A stretch of 21,613 nt of DNA from Collinsella sp. (GCA_018373675.1 JAHAGQ010000029.1:1-21613), one strand, 5' to 3'; counted from the first letter of the stretch, positions 14,559-21,613 are shown. A program made the numbers and translations. Notes: generated by a model not told the origin, from the sequence alone.

Positions 14559-15419
14559 TTACTTGATGTTGTACTTAGCCATGAGGGCGTCAACGGTACC
14601 GTCGTCGGTCAGGTCCTTGATGGCCTGGTTGATGTCGTCCTTGAGCTTGGTGTTGCCCTGGTTGATGGCGATGGCGTACTCCTCGCCGGTGCTAATCTGC
14701 TTAATGGTCTGGCAGGTGTTGAACTGCTCGGCGGTCAGCTGGCTGGCAACGGAGCGGTTGGTGACTACGGCGTCGCCCTTATCGGACTGCAGGGCGCTGA
14801 AGCACTCGGTGGCGTCCTTGTAGGGGACGATCTTGGCCTTGGGGAAGTTCTCCTGGGCAAAGGACTCGGCGGTCGAGCCAGACTGGACGATGATGGTAGC
14901 ATCGGCGTTGTTGAGCTTCTCGCTGTAGTTGTCGGCCGTGATGTCGGTGTTATCGACCTTGGTCACGATAGCCTGATCGTCCATGTAGTAGGAATCGGAG
15001 AAAGTGACTTCCTTCTCACGCTCGGGCGTGTCGGTGATAGCCGCGATGGAGACGTCATATTTGGCACCCGAAGCGACGCCCGGAACCAGCGTGTCAAAGT
15101 CATTGTTGACATACTCGACATCCAGGCCCAGCTTGTCGCCGATAGCCTTGATGAGCTCAAGGTCAAAGCCCTGATAATCGCCGTTGTCATCCTTGTACTC
15201 AAACGGAGCGTACTCGGCAGAGGTGCCGACGGTCAGCGTACCGTCCTTGACGAGCGCGTACTCCTTGGAGCCGTCGACCTTCTCGACCTTAGCGTCGTCA
15301 GAGCTGCTGGAACCGGCATCAGAACCAGAGGTGGCGTTGGACGAGCCGCAGCCCGTCAGAGCGAGGGCGAGCGCCATAGCACCCGTGGCGGCAAATGCGC
15401 CAAGCTTCTTCAGCTTCAT
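14559..15419 (-). CDS. Polar amino-acid ABC transporter substrate-binding lipoprotein
   Basis: The protein has 286 residues. The ATG at 15419 follows GGAAGGAG. It has a lipoprotein signal peptide with lipobox LTGC and modified Cys24, then a Ser/Asp-rich linker. The SBP family 3 fold follows: GTLTVGTSAEYAPFEY, the family signature GFDLELIKAIGDKLGL, the central DVSIAAITDTPEREKEVTFSDSYY, and ITADNYSEKL towards the second lobe. It captures an amino acid outside the membrane and passes it to the permease. It is first in the operon, with the promoter at 15477-15505. Confidence 0.95.
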   Translation of the reverse strand: MKLKKLGAFAATGAMALALALTGCGSSNATSGSDAGSSSSDDAKVEKVDGSKEYALVKDGTLTVGTSAEYAPFEYKDDNGDYQGFDLELIKAIGDKLGLDVEYVNNDFDTLVPGVASGAKYDVSIAAITDTPEREKEVTFSDSYYMDDQAIVTKVDNTDITADNYSEKLNNADATIIVQSGSTAESFAQENFPKAKIVPYKDATECFSALQSDKGDAVVTNRSVASQLTAEQFNTCQTIKQISTGEEYAIAINQGNTKLKDDINQAIKDLTDDGTVDALMAKYNIK

Positions 15420-15476
15420 AATCAGTCTCCTTCCGGTGACCTCGTTTGATTCAGAGGTCTGCAAAAACTGTTGGCT

Positions 15477-15505
15477 ATTATGCACCCGGAATTACGAATC
15501 TGCAA
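15477..15505 (-). promoter_or_regulatory. Promoter of the amino-acid ABC operon
   Basis: On the minus strand TTGCAG (15505-15500), a 17-base spacer and CATAAT preceded by TG (15482-15477) form a plausible sigma-A-type promoter about 58 bases before the start codon. No clear operator was seen. Confidence 0.55.
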
Positions 15506-15566
15506 TGAGAAAACTGATTGAAACAAACCCATAACGTGAATGGAATACTCTACTTTGTGACAGTCA

Positions 15567-16433
15567 TTACTGCTGCAATGACCTTAATAGTCTAATTTCA
15601 GCTGCATAACCTGCAAGTTCGTTCGGAGTCTCCAAAATAAACGGCAGCGAACGCAAGTGGCCATTCGATACAATATTCTGCATAACCTGCATACCTCCAC
15701 CAAATTCCTCACTGCCAAGGTATCCCTTGCCGATGCACTCGTGACGATCTTTATGGGCGCCACAAGAGTTCTTCGAATCGTTGATGTGTACGGCATGCAA
15801 GCGATCGATACCCACCACGCGGTCGAACTCGTCGAGTACGCCGTCCAGATCATGGATGATGTCGTAGCCGGCATCGCTCACATGGCAGGTGTCTAGGCAA
15901 ACGCCCAGCTTGGCCGACAGCTCGGGGCGTTTGCCGGCAACACCCTCAATGATGAGCGCCAGTTCCTCAAAGCTGCGGCCCACCTCGGTGCCCTTGCCCG
16001 ACATGGTCTCGAGCAGCACCGTCGTCTGCTGGCCCTCAAACATCACCTGACACAGGGCGTCGACAATCATCTGAATGCCGGCGTCGGAGCCCTGCCCCAC
16101 ATGCGCACCGGGATGGAAGTTGTAGTAGTTGCCGGGCAGCGCCTCCATGCGCCGCAGGTCCTCTGCCATAGCCTCCAAGGCGAACTCGCGCGCCCGCTCT
16201 TTGGCAGAACAGGGGTTGTAGGTATACGGGGCATGCGCCACCAGCGGTCCAAAGTCGTTTTGCGACATAAGCTCGCGCAGAGCCGCCACGTCATCCATGT
16301 CAAGTTCTTTCGCCTTGCCGCCGCGCGGGTTGCGCGTAAAGAATGCAAAGGTATTGGCGCCAATGGATAGCGCCGTCTCCCCCATCGCCCGATAGCCCTT
16401 CGTCGTCGAAAGATGACACCCGATCGTCAGCAT
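15567..16433 (-). CDS. nfo: Deoxyribonuclease IV (endonuclease IV, AP endonuclease)
   Basis: The protein has 288 residues, the usual length. It cuts DNA at abasic sites in base-excision repair using three zinc ions. The expected ligands line up: His67 (VAHAPY), His107 (FHPGAH), Glu142 (LLETMSG), Asp181 and His184 (CLDTCHVSDAGYD), His216 (VHINDS), Asp229 and His231 (HKDRHECIGKG) and Glu268 (FILETP). The ATG at 16433 was chosen because GGAGGGAG precedes it; the longer frame to 16517 is only the translation of the palindromic repeat at 16452-16529. That repeat ends directly before the ribosome binding site, giving the mRNA a long 5' hairpin. Confidence 0.96.
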   Translation of the reverse strand: MLTIGCHLSTTKGYRAMGETALSIGANTFAFFTRNPRGGKAKELDMDDVAALRELMSQNDFGPLVAHAPYTYNPCSAKERAREFALEAMAEDLRRMEALPGNYYNFHPGAHVGQGSDAGIQMIVDALCQVMFEGQQTTVLLETMSGKGTEVGRSFEELALIIEGVAGKRPELSAKLGVCLDTCHVSDAGYDIIHDLDGVLDEFDRVVGIDRLHAVHINDSKNSCGAHKDRHECIGKGYLGSEEFGGGMQVMQNIVSNGHLRSLPFILETPNELAGYAAEIRLLRSLQQ

Positions 16434-16451
16434 CTCCAGCTCCCTCCTCAT

Positions 16452-16529
16452 CAGTTGCGGTGAAATACGGTCTATTGGTGCCCTATTTTGGCGCAAACAG
16501 ACCGTATTCCACCGCAAGTTATAAAAGGG
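16452..16529. repeat. Palindromic element, copy 1 (63-bp hairpin plus tail)
   Basis: TTGCGGTGAAATA (16455-16467) pairs with TATTCCACCGCAA (16505-16517). Inside, CGGTCT pairs with AGACCG around a loop with CTATTTTGGCGCAAA. It is followed by GTTATAAAAGGG. It shares its outer arms, loop, tail and exact 63-base length with copy 2 at 17619-17696, but the inner stem differs by compensatory changes. It ends next to the nfo ribosome binding site on the minus strand. Confidence 0.9.
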
Positions 16530-16586
16530 GCATCAGGGGCAAAGGCCTCCAAGGCATTCCAGGCGCTGGCGCCATGCCCCCACGCA

Positions 16587-17606
16587 CTAAAGTTTCAAGC
16601 GAATCGCATCGATAATGCGCGCGCAGCGCTGCGTGGCGGCAAGGGGCATGACGGGACTCTCGAGTTTCCCCGCCCGGATGAGCTGGGTCGCATGCTGGAT
16701 TTCGCCGTAGAAATCATCGATCTCAAACGGGGCATTTATTTCGAGCGTTCGACCGTCGGAATACTTCACATGGGCGAGCTCGGGGCGATGGAGACGCTCG
16801 ATTTCCAACGAGCCTCGCTCACAGACAATCGTTAAGCGGCTTTCATATGTTGCTTTGCCGTCGCACACCATATGAATGGGTATACCGCCGACGCTCATAC
16901 GGATCTCGTCGGCCCAATCGACGCGGCCGCCTGATACGTCACGCCAGCGAACTTCACGGGATGAAACCTCGCACGCGCCCGCGAGCAAATCCTCAAACCA
17001 ACCGACCGCATAGCAGCCCATGTCATATAGACAGCCGCCCTGCAACGAATCAAGCAGATAGCCCGAAGGAGGCTCGCCGTAATCGAGCTTTTGCACGCTT
17101 TCAATCGAGACAATACGGCCAAGCTCACCCGACGCAAGCAAGTCCTTCACGCGAGTGCGCATCGGGCAAAACCGATTTTTCATCGCCTCCATAAACAGCA
17201 CGCCGCGCTCACGAGAGGTGGAGGCAATCGAGAGAGCCTCTTCCTCACTCAAAACGGCCGGCTTTTCGCACAGCACGGCCTTTCCCGCGCGCAGTGCCCG
17301 ACAGACCCAATGCGCATGCATGCCATGTGGAAGAGCCAAGTAGATTGCGTCGACATCGGGGTCGGCAATCAGCGCATCATAAGCCACATCGCCGCTATCG
17401 TCAGCCGTGGCATAACTGTGCGCGGCATCAATCGAAAACGCCCTGCAAAACTCCTCAACATGCGAAGGAGTGCGGCCGGCGGCAGCCACAAGCCGTGCCC
17501 CGTCCACCTCCTTGAGCGACGATGCAAATCGATGCGAAATGTGTCCAGCGCCCAAAACGCCCCAACAAACCTCACGCAAATCATCACATGAATCCCGATG
17601 ACCCAC
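16587..17606 (-). CDS. Gfo/Idh/MocA family NAD(P)-dependent oxidoreductase
   Basis: The protein has 339 residues when started at GTG 17606, which follows AAGGGGG; upstream frame is repeat sequence. The N-terminal Rossmann fold has WGVLGAGHIS (15-24). VDAIYLALPHGMHAHW is the usual second half of that fold. The family's CEKP motif (113-116) carries the catalytic Lys115. The C-terminal alpha/beta domain includes GGCLYDMGCYAVGW, typical of the substrate-binding domain. Members oxidise or reduce sugars, inositols or related compounds; the substrate here is unknown. It lies between two copies of a palindromic repeat, with an Fe-S aldo/keto reductase upstream, so a shared carbohydrate function is possible but unproven. 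Confidence 0.92.
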   Translation of the reverse strand: MGHRDSCDDLREVCWGVLGAGHISHRFASSLKEVDGARLVAAAGRTPSHVEEFCRAFSIDAAHSYATADDSGDVAYDALIADPDVDAIYLALPHGMHAHWVCRALRAGKAVLCEKPAVLSEEEALSIASTSRERGVLFMEAMKNRFCPMRTRVKDLLASGELGRIVSIESVQKLDYGEPPSGYLLDSLQGGCLYDMGCYAVGWFEDLLAGACEVSSREVRWRDVSGGRVDWADEIRMSVGGIPIHMVCDGKATYESRLTIVCERGSLEIERLHRPELAHVKYSDGRTLEINAPFEIDDFYGEIQHATQLIRAGKLESPVMPLAATQRCARIIDAIRLKL

Positions 17607-17618
17607 GACAGCCCCCTT

Positions 17619-17696
17619 CAGTTGCGGTGAAATAGTTCCTGTTTGGCCCCTATTCTGCCGCAAACAGGAACTATTCCACCGCAAGTTATAAAAGGG
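17619..17696. repeat. Palindromic element, copy 2 (63-bp hairpin plus tail)
   Basis: TTGCGGTGAAATA (17622-17634) pairs with TATTCCACCGCAA (17672-17684). The inner arms GTTCCT and AGGAAC pair perfectly although they differ from copy 1 (CGGTCT/AGACCG). GTTATAAAAGGG follows. It abuts the aldo/keto reductase stop codon on one side and the ribosome binding site of the oxidoreductase gene on the other. Confidence 0.9.
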
Positions 17697-18887
17697 TCAT
17701 GAGGAGCGCGTTTTGCCGAAGGCCTTAAGCACCGCCGTCACGGGACCAGGCTGGAAACGTCGGCGCACATCGTCGAGACGCTCGGGAATATCGATGTGCT
17801 GTGGGCAGTGGCGCGCGCATTTGCCGCACTTGACGCAATTGCTCACGAGCTTGGGCTCGCTCGTGCGCACCGCACTCGCCGTAAAGTATTGCGACAGCCC
17901 CGTAAACCAGCTGTGCGCATAGCTCGCGTTGTAGGCGGCAAAGCAGCCGGGAATGTTGATACCCTTGGGGCATGGCATGCAGTAGCCGCATCCCGTGCAG
18001 GGCACACGGTTCGATTTCTCAAACTCCATCAACACGCGCGCAATCGTGTCGAGCTGGTTGGCAGTCATCGAATTCGGCAACGCGAGGTCTGCCAGTGACG
18101 AATTCTCATCCACCTGCGCGATATCGGTCATACCCGAAAGCAGCATCGTCACCTGAGGATGATTCCACACCCACGAAAGACCCCAGGCGGCAGGAGTGCG
18201 CAAATGCGGGTCACGGGCACTATCGAGCACAGCGCGGGCCCGTGGCGGCAGCTTGCCCGCTAAACGCCCGCCCAGCAGCGGCTCCATCACAAACACCGCG
18301 AGCCCGCGCTCCGCAGCCGCCATGAGTCCTGCCGTTCCCGCTTGGTAACGCTCGCCGGCATAGTTGTACTGTATCTGGCAAAAATCCCAGTCATATGCGT
18401 CAAGCATCGTCAGGAAATCCACCGCGCTGCCGTGGTACGAAAAACCAATCTGGCGAATGCGCCCCGCCGCCTTTTGACACGCGATCCAGTCCTCAATGCC
18501 CAACGCCACCACACGTTCCCACTGGGCGGGCGAGGTAATGTTATGCATGAGGTAATAGTCGATATGGTCGGTCCGCAGGCGCCGCAGTTGCTCATCGAAG
18601 AACCGGTCGAAATCCTCCGCGCACTTGCACGAAGCATGCGGCAACTTGGTCGCCAGCAACACCCGGTCACGCAGCCCCAAGCGCTCAAGCGAGGCGCCCA
18701 CGCACGCCTCGTTACCGGGATAGAGATACGCGGTGTCCAGATAATTAATCCCCTGCTCCACCGCACGGGAAATGATGGCATCGGCTGTCTTCGCATCCGG
18801 ACGTCCCGGCGCACCGGGAAACCTCATGCAGCCCAGACCCAACGCCGAGATACGGTTGCCGCTTTTGGGGTCAACGCGATATTGCAC
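17697..18887 (-). CDS. Aldo/keto reductase with C-terminal ferredoxin-type Fe-S domain
   Basis: The protein has 396 residues when started at GTG 18887, preceded by GGGAGGGG. This also gives the family's common N-terminus, MQYRVDPKSGNRIS. The TIM-barrel catalytic tetrad appears as Asp51 (YLDTAYLY), Tyr56, Lys81 (LATKLP) and His115 (YLMHN). The C-terminal part has CTGCGYCMPCP (297-307) and CVKCGKCARHCP (351-362), suggesting two 4Fe-4S clusters, so it may exchange electrons with ferredoxin or flavodoxin as well as NAD(P)H. The substrate is unknown. The upstream frame to 19004 lacks a good start. Its stop codon touches palindromic repeat copy 2. Confidence 0.93.
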   Translation of the reverse strand: MQYRVDPKSGNRISALGLGCMRFPGAPGRPDAKTADAIISRAVEQGINYLDTAYLYPGNEACVGASLERLGLRDRVLLATKLPHASCKCAEDFDRFFDEQLRRLRTDHIDYYLMHNITSPAQWERVVALGIEDWIACQKAAGRIRQIGFSYHGSAVDFLTMLDAYDWDFCQIQYNYAGERYQAGTAGLMAAAERGLAVFVMEPLLGGRLAGKLPPRARAVLDSARDPHLRTPAAWGLSWVWNHPQVTMLLSGMTDIAQVDENSSLADLALPNSMTANQLDTIARVLMEFEKSNRVPCTGCGYCMPCPKGINIPGCFAAYNASYAHSWFTGLSQYFTASAVRTSEPKLVSNCVKCGKCARHCPQHIDIPERLDDVRRRFQPGPVTAVLKAFGKTRSS

Positions 18888-19024
18888 GGCCCCTCCCTTC
18901 GCCATCAGCGCCCCGGCAAGGCGAAACACAATGGTCACGCAGCCGAAACATCGTGGAATCGCAATCGAGAACGTATCGTAACGCAGCAGAAATCGAGCTG
19001 TCACGGCACCGCTTTAACATCAGC

Positions 19025-19050
19025 AAAAAGCCCGATGAAAGGAGCCGGGC
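19025..19050 (-). terminator. Small hairpin with T5 on the minus strand
   Basis: GCCCG (19030-19034) pairs with CGGGC (19046-19050); on the minus strand TTTTT follows. It would end a minus-strand transcript about 140 bases before the aldo/keto reductase start, so it is either a leader attenuator or the end of an unseen RNA. The 5-bp stem is short. Confidence 0.45.
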
Positions 19051-19119
19051 ATGACCACGCGCATGTCTTTGCGGTCTGCCCTGCAGCGTAGCGTCCAGGC
19101 AAACGTTTCTTTTTTATAA
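19051..19119 (+). CDS. Candidate 22-residue leader-type peptide
   Basis: AAAGGAG lies 7 bases before ATG 19051. The frame encodes MTTRMSLRSALQ then RSVQANVSFL and ends in TAA. It lies 93 bases before the ketopantoate-reductase-like gene, with a terminator-like hairpin between them, so a leader peptide is conceivable. The frame is short enough to be chance, and its ribosome binding site is inside the loop of the hairpin at 19030-19050. Confidence 0.2.
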   Translation: MTTRMSLRSALQRSVQANVSFL

Positions 19120-19168
19120 CAGCCGCCCCGCGCACCCACCAATCACCCTGGCAGCATACAATCCATCA

Positions 19169-19193
19169 GGCGCCCCTTACGCGGGCGCCTTTT
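19169..19193 (+). terminator. Terminator-like hairpin just upstream of the ketopantoate-reductase-like gene
   Basis: GGCGCCC (19169-19175) pairs with GGGCGCC (19183-19189), followed by TTTT. It is only about 20 bases before the gene's start codon, so it may act as an attenuator in its leader. Confidence 0.6.
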
Positions 19194-19212
19194 ACATGGG
19201 GAGATGATTCAC

Positions 19213-20127
19213 ATGCAGATCAACAAGGTCGCCTTTATCGGCAAGGGCGGCGTCGGCCTGCTCTACGGCAGCATGATCGCCCGGGCGCTCGGCAACGACG
19301 CCGTCGAATACATCATGGATGACACCCGTTTTGAGCGTCACGCGGGCGATGCGCTCACTGTCAACGGCAAGCCCTGCGATCTCACGTCCGTCCGCGCCAG
19401 CGAGGCGACGCCCGCCGATCTGGTCATCCTGACAGTCAAGACCACCGGTCTCGACCAAGCACTCAAGACTATGGAGCGCGTCGTGGGACCCAACACGCTC
19501 ATCGCCTCGCTATGCAACGGCATTACGAGCGAGCAAAAGATTGCCGAACGCTTTGGCTGGGAGCATACCGTCCTGGGTATCTGCCAGGGCATGGACGCCG
19601 TGTTCCTCAACGGCGCGCTCACCTTTACCAATGCGGGCGAGATCCGCTTTGGCGCGGCGGCCGGCACGGACCCCGCGACCGTCGCCGCTATCGACGGGCT
19701 CTACACGCGCTGCGGCATCGCCCATACCGTCGAGCGCGATATTGCGCACCGCATGTGGGCCAAACTCATGCTCAACGACGGCATCAACCAGACCTGCATG
19801 GCCTACGGCGGGACCTACGGAAGCGCCACGGAGCCGGGCTCCGAGCAGCGCCGCTGTTTTGTCTCCGCCATGCGCGAGACGCTTGCGGTTGCCAACGCCG
19901 AGGGCGTTGAGCTGACCGAAGCAGACCTGACGCAAATGGTGCACCTCATCGAGGGAATCGACCCCGCCGGTATGCCCTCAATGGCTCAGGACCGCATCGC
20001 GCAGCGCAAAACAGAGGTCGAGGAGTTCGCGGGCACCGTCCGCCGCCTCGCGGCCAAGCACGATATCCAGGTTCCGCAGAACGAATGGCTCTATCAGCGC
20101 ATTCGCGATATCGAGGCAAGCTGGTAA
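19213..20127 (+). CDS. Ketopantoate reductase (PanE/ApbA) family protein
   Basis: The protein has 304 residues. ATG 19213 was preferred because GGGGAG lies 9 bases upstream; the same GGGGAG abuts the ATG at 19204 directly. The NADP-binding turn is FIGKGGVG (8-15). Lys76 lies in LTVKTTGL, Asn102 in LCNGITSEQ, the catalytic Lys184 in MWAKLMLNDGINQ, and Glu268 in RKTEVEEFAG, after the family's PSMAQD motif (255-260). PanE reduces 2-dehydropantoate to pantoate for CoA synthesis; related members act on other 2-oxo acids. No other pantothenate gene is adjacent, so the true substrate is open. It ends at the bidirectional terminator at 20165-20194. Confidence 0.9.
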   Translation: MQINKVAFIGKGGVGLLYGSMIARALGNDAVEYIMDDTRFERHAGDALTVNGKPCDLTSVRASEATPADLVILTVKTTGLDQALKTMERVVGPNTLIASLCNGITSEQKIAERFGWEHTVLGICQGMDAVFLNGALTFTNAGEIRFGAAAGTDPATVAAIDGLYTRCGIAHTVERDIAHRMWAKLMLNDGINQTCMAYGGTYGSATEPGSEQRRCFVSAMRETLAVANAEGVELTEADLTQMVHLIEGIDPAGMPSMAQDRIAQRKTEVEEFAGTVRRLAAKHDIQVPQNEWLYQRIRDIEASW

Positions 20128-20164
20128 CGCCAACGCGCCGCATTCAACAGCCTTAGCAGCAAAA

Positions 20165-20194
20165 CCGCCGCAAGGAGCACTCCCCTTACGGCGG
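20165..20194. terminator. Bidirectional terminator
   Basis: CCGCCG (20165-20170) pairs with CGGCGG (20189-20194), extended by AAGG/CCTT after one mismatch. CTTTC follows on the plus strand and TTTT on the minus strand. It lies between the converging ketopantoate-reductase-like gene and the 68-residue membrane protein gene. Confidence 0.8.
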
Positions 20195-20235
20195 CTTTCA
20201 TCTTCGTCTATGACCGGCGGTCAATCTCACAACAG

Positions 20236-20442
20236 CTAGCGTTGCGACTCCGGAACCTCGTCCTCATCGTCGCGACAAAGGACAACACCGGCGCTTCCCA
20301 GCAGCGTGGCCGCGATCAGCACGCCGACCACGATAGGAGCAGCCCCGCATGTCCCCTGCATGCCCGCGACGAGCGCGGCCGTGGGACCAAGGCAGCCAAG
20401 CATCAACGCGACGGCGGCAACGGCAATATCTCGAGCATTCAC
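20236..20442 (-). CDS. Small membrane protein of unknown function
   Basis: The protein has 68 residues and starts at GTG 20442 with GGAGG ten bases upstream. Two hydrophobic helices (about 6-27 and 36-57) are joined by a short loop (QGTCG), and the acidic C-terminal tail (RDDEDEVPESQR) is probably cytoplasmic. I recognise no family. The clear ribosome binding site, the terminator behind it and the membrane pattern support a real gene. The 186 bases upstream (20443-20628) show no other gene. Confidence 0.65.
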   Translation of the reverse strand: MNARDIAVAAVALMLGCLGPTAALVAGMQGTCGAAPIVVGVLIAATLLGSAGVVLCRDDEDEVPESQR

Positions 20443-20628
20443 AAGACCACTTCCTCCAAGAGAAAGACCTTATTTCTCAAGAACCAGTGTGCTCCGCATC
20501 CATTCGCCCAGCGTACCGCCACGGTAAGGGCTCTGTTAACTCAAACGCATACATAGAACGGACGTCCTTACGTTGCCCTAAAGCTCGGTAAAGACGCCCG
20601 TCCGCCAAATATCCGTGATGCAGAAAAA

Positions 20629-21222
20629 TTACCAACCGGTGTAGTAGTCGGTGGTTCCGGCAGCGCAGCCGGAGTCATAGACCTTGCAATCACCCTTGGA
20701 GCCCGTAAAGGTCGAGCCCTGGGCCATATCGCCCGCGGCAACAACGTAATAGCCGTCGGAATCGCGCCAAAAGCCCTCAGAATCCTGAGTCCATTCGCCC
20801 GTGCGATAGTGATAAAGCACATTGCTGCTGTAATAGGTCTCGCGGCGCCCGTTGTAGTTATTGACACCCGCAGAGCGCGTCAGGCCCGATCCGTTCGCGC
20901 AGGACGCGGCAGACGCGTAGGACGAAGTGTAACCGGCGTTGTAGTACGAAGCCTGGGCGGCCTCGGCAGCCTCCGCCTCGGCGGCAGCAGCCTCGAGCGC
21001 TTCGCGCTTGGCATCCTCAAGCGCAGTGCGCAGCTCATCGAGCTCGGTCGACTTCGCATCGACCTCCCCCATCGTCAACAGGCTGCCCGCGCCATCGATA
21101 CAGCCCTGCAGCACAGCGCGCTCGTCATCGGTGGCATAGTCACCGTACATGTTCATGATGATCTGAGCGCGCATCTCCAGGGAATCGCGCTTGGCCTCCA
21201 TCGAGGCGTTCCACTCCTGCAT
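20629..21222 (-). CDS. C-terminal part of a secreted coiled-coil / 3D-like domain protein
   Basis: The part has 197 residues. The same frame continues upstream, across a single TAA (21229-21231), into a signal-peptide segment at 21229-21405, so this is most likely the main part of one interrupted gene of about 258 codons. The first half is helical and Ala/Glu-rich (STELDELRTALEDAKREALE), probably a coiled coil. The C-terminus, with DSDGYYVVAAGD, GDCKVYDSGCAAGTTDYYTGW and conserved Asp and Tyr residues, resembles the 3D / double-psi barrel domain of secreted cell-wall enzymes. ATG 21222 has AAGG five bases upstream and lies 6 bases after the TAA, so re-initiation is possible, but the product would lack a signal peptide. 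Confidence 0.65.
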   Translation of the reverse strand: MQEWNASMEAKRDSLEMRAQIIMNMYGDYATDDERAVLQGCIDGAGSLLTMGEVDAKSTELDELRTALEDAKREALEAAAAEAEAAEAAQASYYNAGYTSSYASAASCANGSGLTRSAGVNNYNGRRETYYSSNVLYHYRTGEWTQDSEGFWRDSDGYYVVAAGDMAQGSTFTGSKGDCKVYDSGCAAGTTDYYTGW

Positions 21223-21228
21223 GGAACC

Positions 21229-21405
21229 TTAACCATCGCCGCGATAGTCAACGGGCTGCACCAGCGTCGTCTCGGACGGCGTAGATCCAACCGTATCGGA
21301 CAGTGTTGCGGCGTGGGCATCAGTTGCACCGGCGCCCGCCAAAAGTGCCACGGTCAGAGCGGCGGAAAGGGCGGCGGCTTTCGGTTTTCGTGAATCAATC
21401 CTCAT
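21229..21405 (-). CDS. Signal-peptide segment of the interrupted secreted protein
   Basis: ATG 21405 has GGAGGT ten bases upstream. The 58 codons encode a basic N-terminus (RKPK), a hydrophobic core (AAALSAALTVALLAGAG) and a cleavage site near DAHA-AT, then a short mature stretch ending at TAA 21229-21231. The next in-frame residues are GSMQEWNASMEA, continuing the coiled-coil protein. Alone it would be only a secreted peptide of about 25 residues. Confidence 0.65.
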   Translation of the reverse strand: MRIDSRKPKAAALSAALTVALLAGAGATDAHAATLSDTVGSTPSETTLVQPVDYRGDG

Positions 21406-21613
21406 GTAGCTGGAAACCTCCGTAGTGCGTTTTTGCTGCGTTTGAGCTGCGTGTGATTCGATCGCGCTGCATAGTACCCCGAGCAAATCGCGACCTGCAC
21501 TGATAATTGTCCTTGGGGGAAGCGGGCACTGCGGGGCGCGGCAACGGCGCGCGATTTCCGCGTCGCAGCGCTACCCTGATGCTGAATGCCGGGACGATGA
21601 CCCACTGACCTGC
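21406..21613. other. Upstream region of the secreted-protein gene; no gene seen
   Basis: The last 208 bases hold the leader of the minus-strand secreted-protein gene. Short open stretches exist on both strands, but none has a convincing start or a protein-like sequence. No terminator or tRNA was recognised. Confidence 0.4.

Larger units (their letters stand above)
18888..19212. other. Intergenic region between divergent genes, with hairpins and a candidate short frame
   Basis: This 325-base gap separates the aldo/keto reductase (minus) from the ketopantoate-reductase-like gene (plus). It holds a minus-strand hairpin with T5 (19025-19050), a 22-codon plus-strand frame with a ribosome binding site (19051-19119), and a plus-strand hairpin with TTTT (19169-19193). 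I see no tRNA or riboswitch that I can name. Confidence 0.6.

Noticed and set aside
16434..16517. N-terminal extension of nfo that resembles the extension of the neighbouring oxidoreductase
   Set aside because: The similarity (MRWN-x-x-CLRQNR) comes from translating the two copies of the palindromic repeat, not from a shared protein domain. Good ribosome binding sites lie after the repeats.
19051..19160. tRNA or riboswitch in the gap before the ketopantoate-reductase-like gene
   Set aside because: No cloverleaf, T-loop (GGTTCGA-like) or conserved riboswitch core could be found by eye on either strand.
7644..21405. Stop-codon reassignment (TAA/TAG read as Gln)
   Set aside because: Well-supported genes in the window end in TAA and TAG (pgi in TAG, nfo in TAA), so the standard code applies.

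Overview
The window is GC-rich chromosomal DNA from a Gram-positive bacterium. The gene content suggests Coriobacteriia, most likely a Collinsella-like gut actinobacterium. The support is an UmuC-type Y-family polymerase paired with a YolD-like protein under a Gram-positive LexA box, a DUF3793-flavodoxin pair, LPxTG-like and lipoprotein surface genes, and many GTG/TTG starts. The taxonomic call is inference.

Layout. (1) 1-2939: a plus-strand accessory block. It holds the tail of an unknown gene, an unknown protein whose natural 5' end is interrupted by a stop, a ClpP-fold serine peptidase and a short VirD4/TraG-like ATPase without membrane segments. This looks like the edge of an integrative element or an undescribed three-gene module. 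(2) 3018-5550, minus: pgi with its terminator, then a stand-alone half of an iron-alcohol-dehydrogenase-like protein flanked by short repeats. (3) 5650-7647, plus: an SOS promoter driving a Y-family polymerase and a YolD-like partner. (4) 7644-10196, minus: one large secreted, sortase-type surface protein cut in two by an in-frame TAG. (5) 10469-12196: a membrane-tethered copper-type HMA protein (minus) with a CsoR-like palindrome, divergent from DUF3793 plus flavodoxin (plus). (6) 12314-15419, minus: a polar amino-acid ABC operon (binding lipoprotein, permease fused to an extracytoplasmic domain, ATPase) with an internal terminator after the binding-protein gene. (7) 15567-18887, minus: nfo (endonuclease IV), a Gfo/Idh/MocA oxidoreductase and an Fe-S aldo/keto reductase. 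Two copies of a 63-bp palindrome sit directly 5' of the ribosome binding sites of the first two, and their stems differ by compensatory changes. (8) 19213-21405: a ketopantoate-reductase family gene (plus), a 68-residue membrane protein (minus) and a secreted coiled-coil/3D-like protein (minus) interrupted by an in-frame TAA.

The main oddities are three genes each interrupted by a single in-frame stop, every one compatible with one C-to-T change of a Gln codon; the covarying hairpin pair at 16452-17696; the ClpP-like/VirD4-like module at the left edge; the half-length dehydrogenase-like protein; and the permease fusion. No rRNA, tRNA, CRISPR array or complete insertion sequence was seen.
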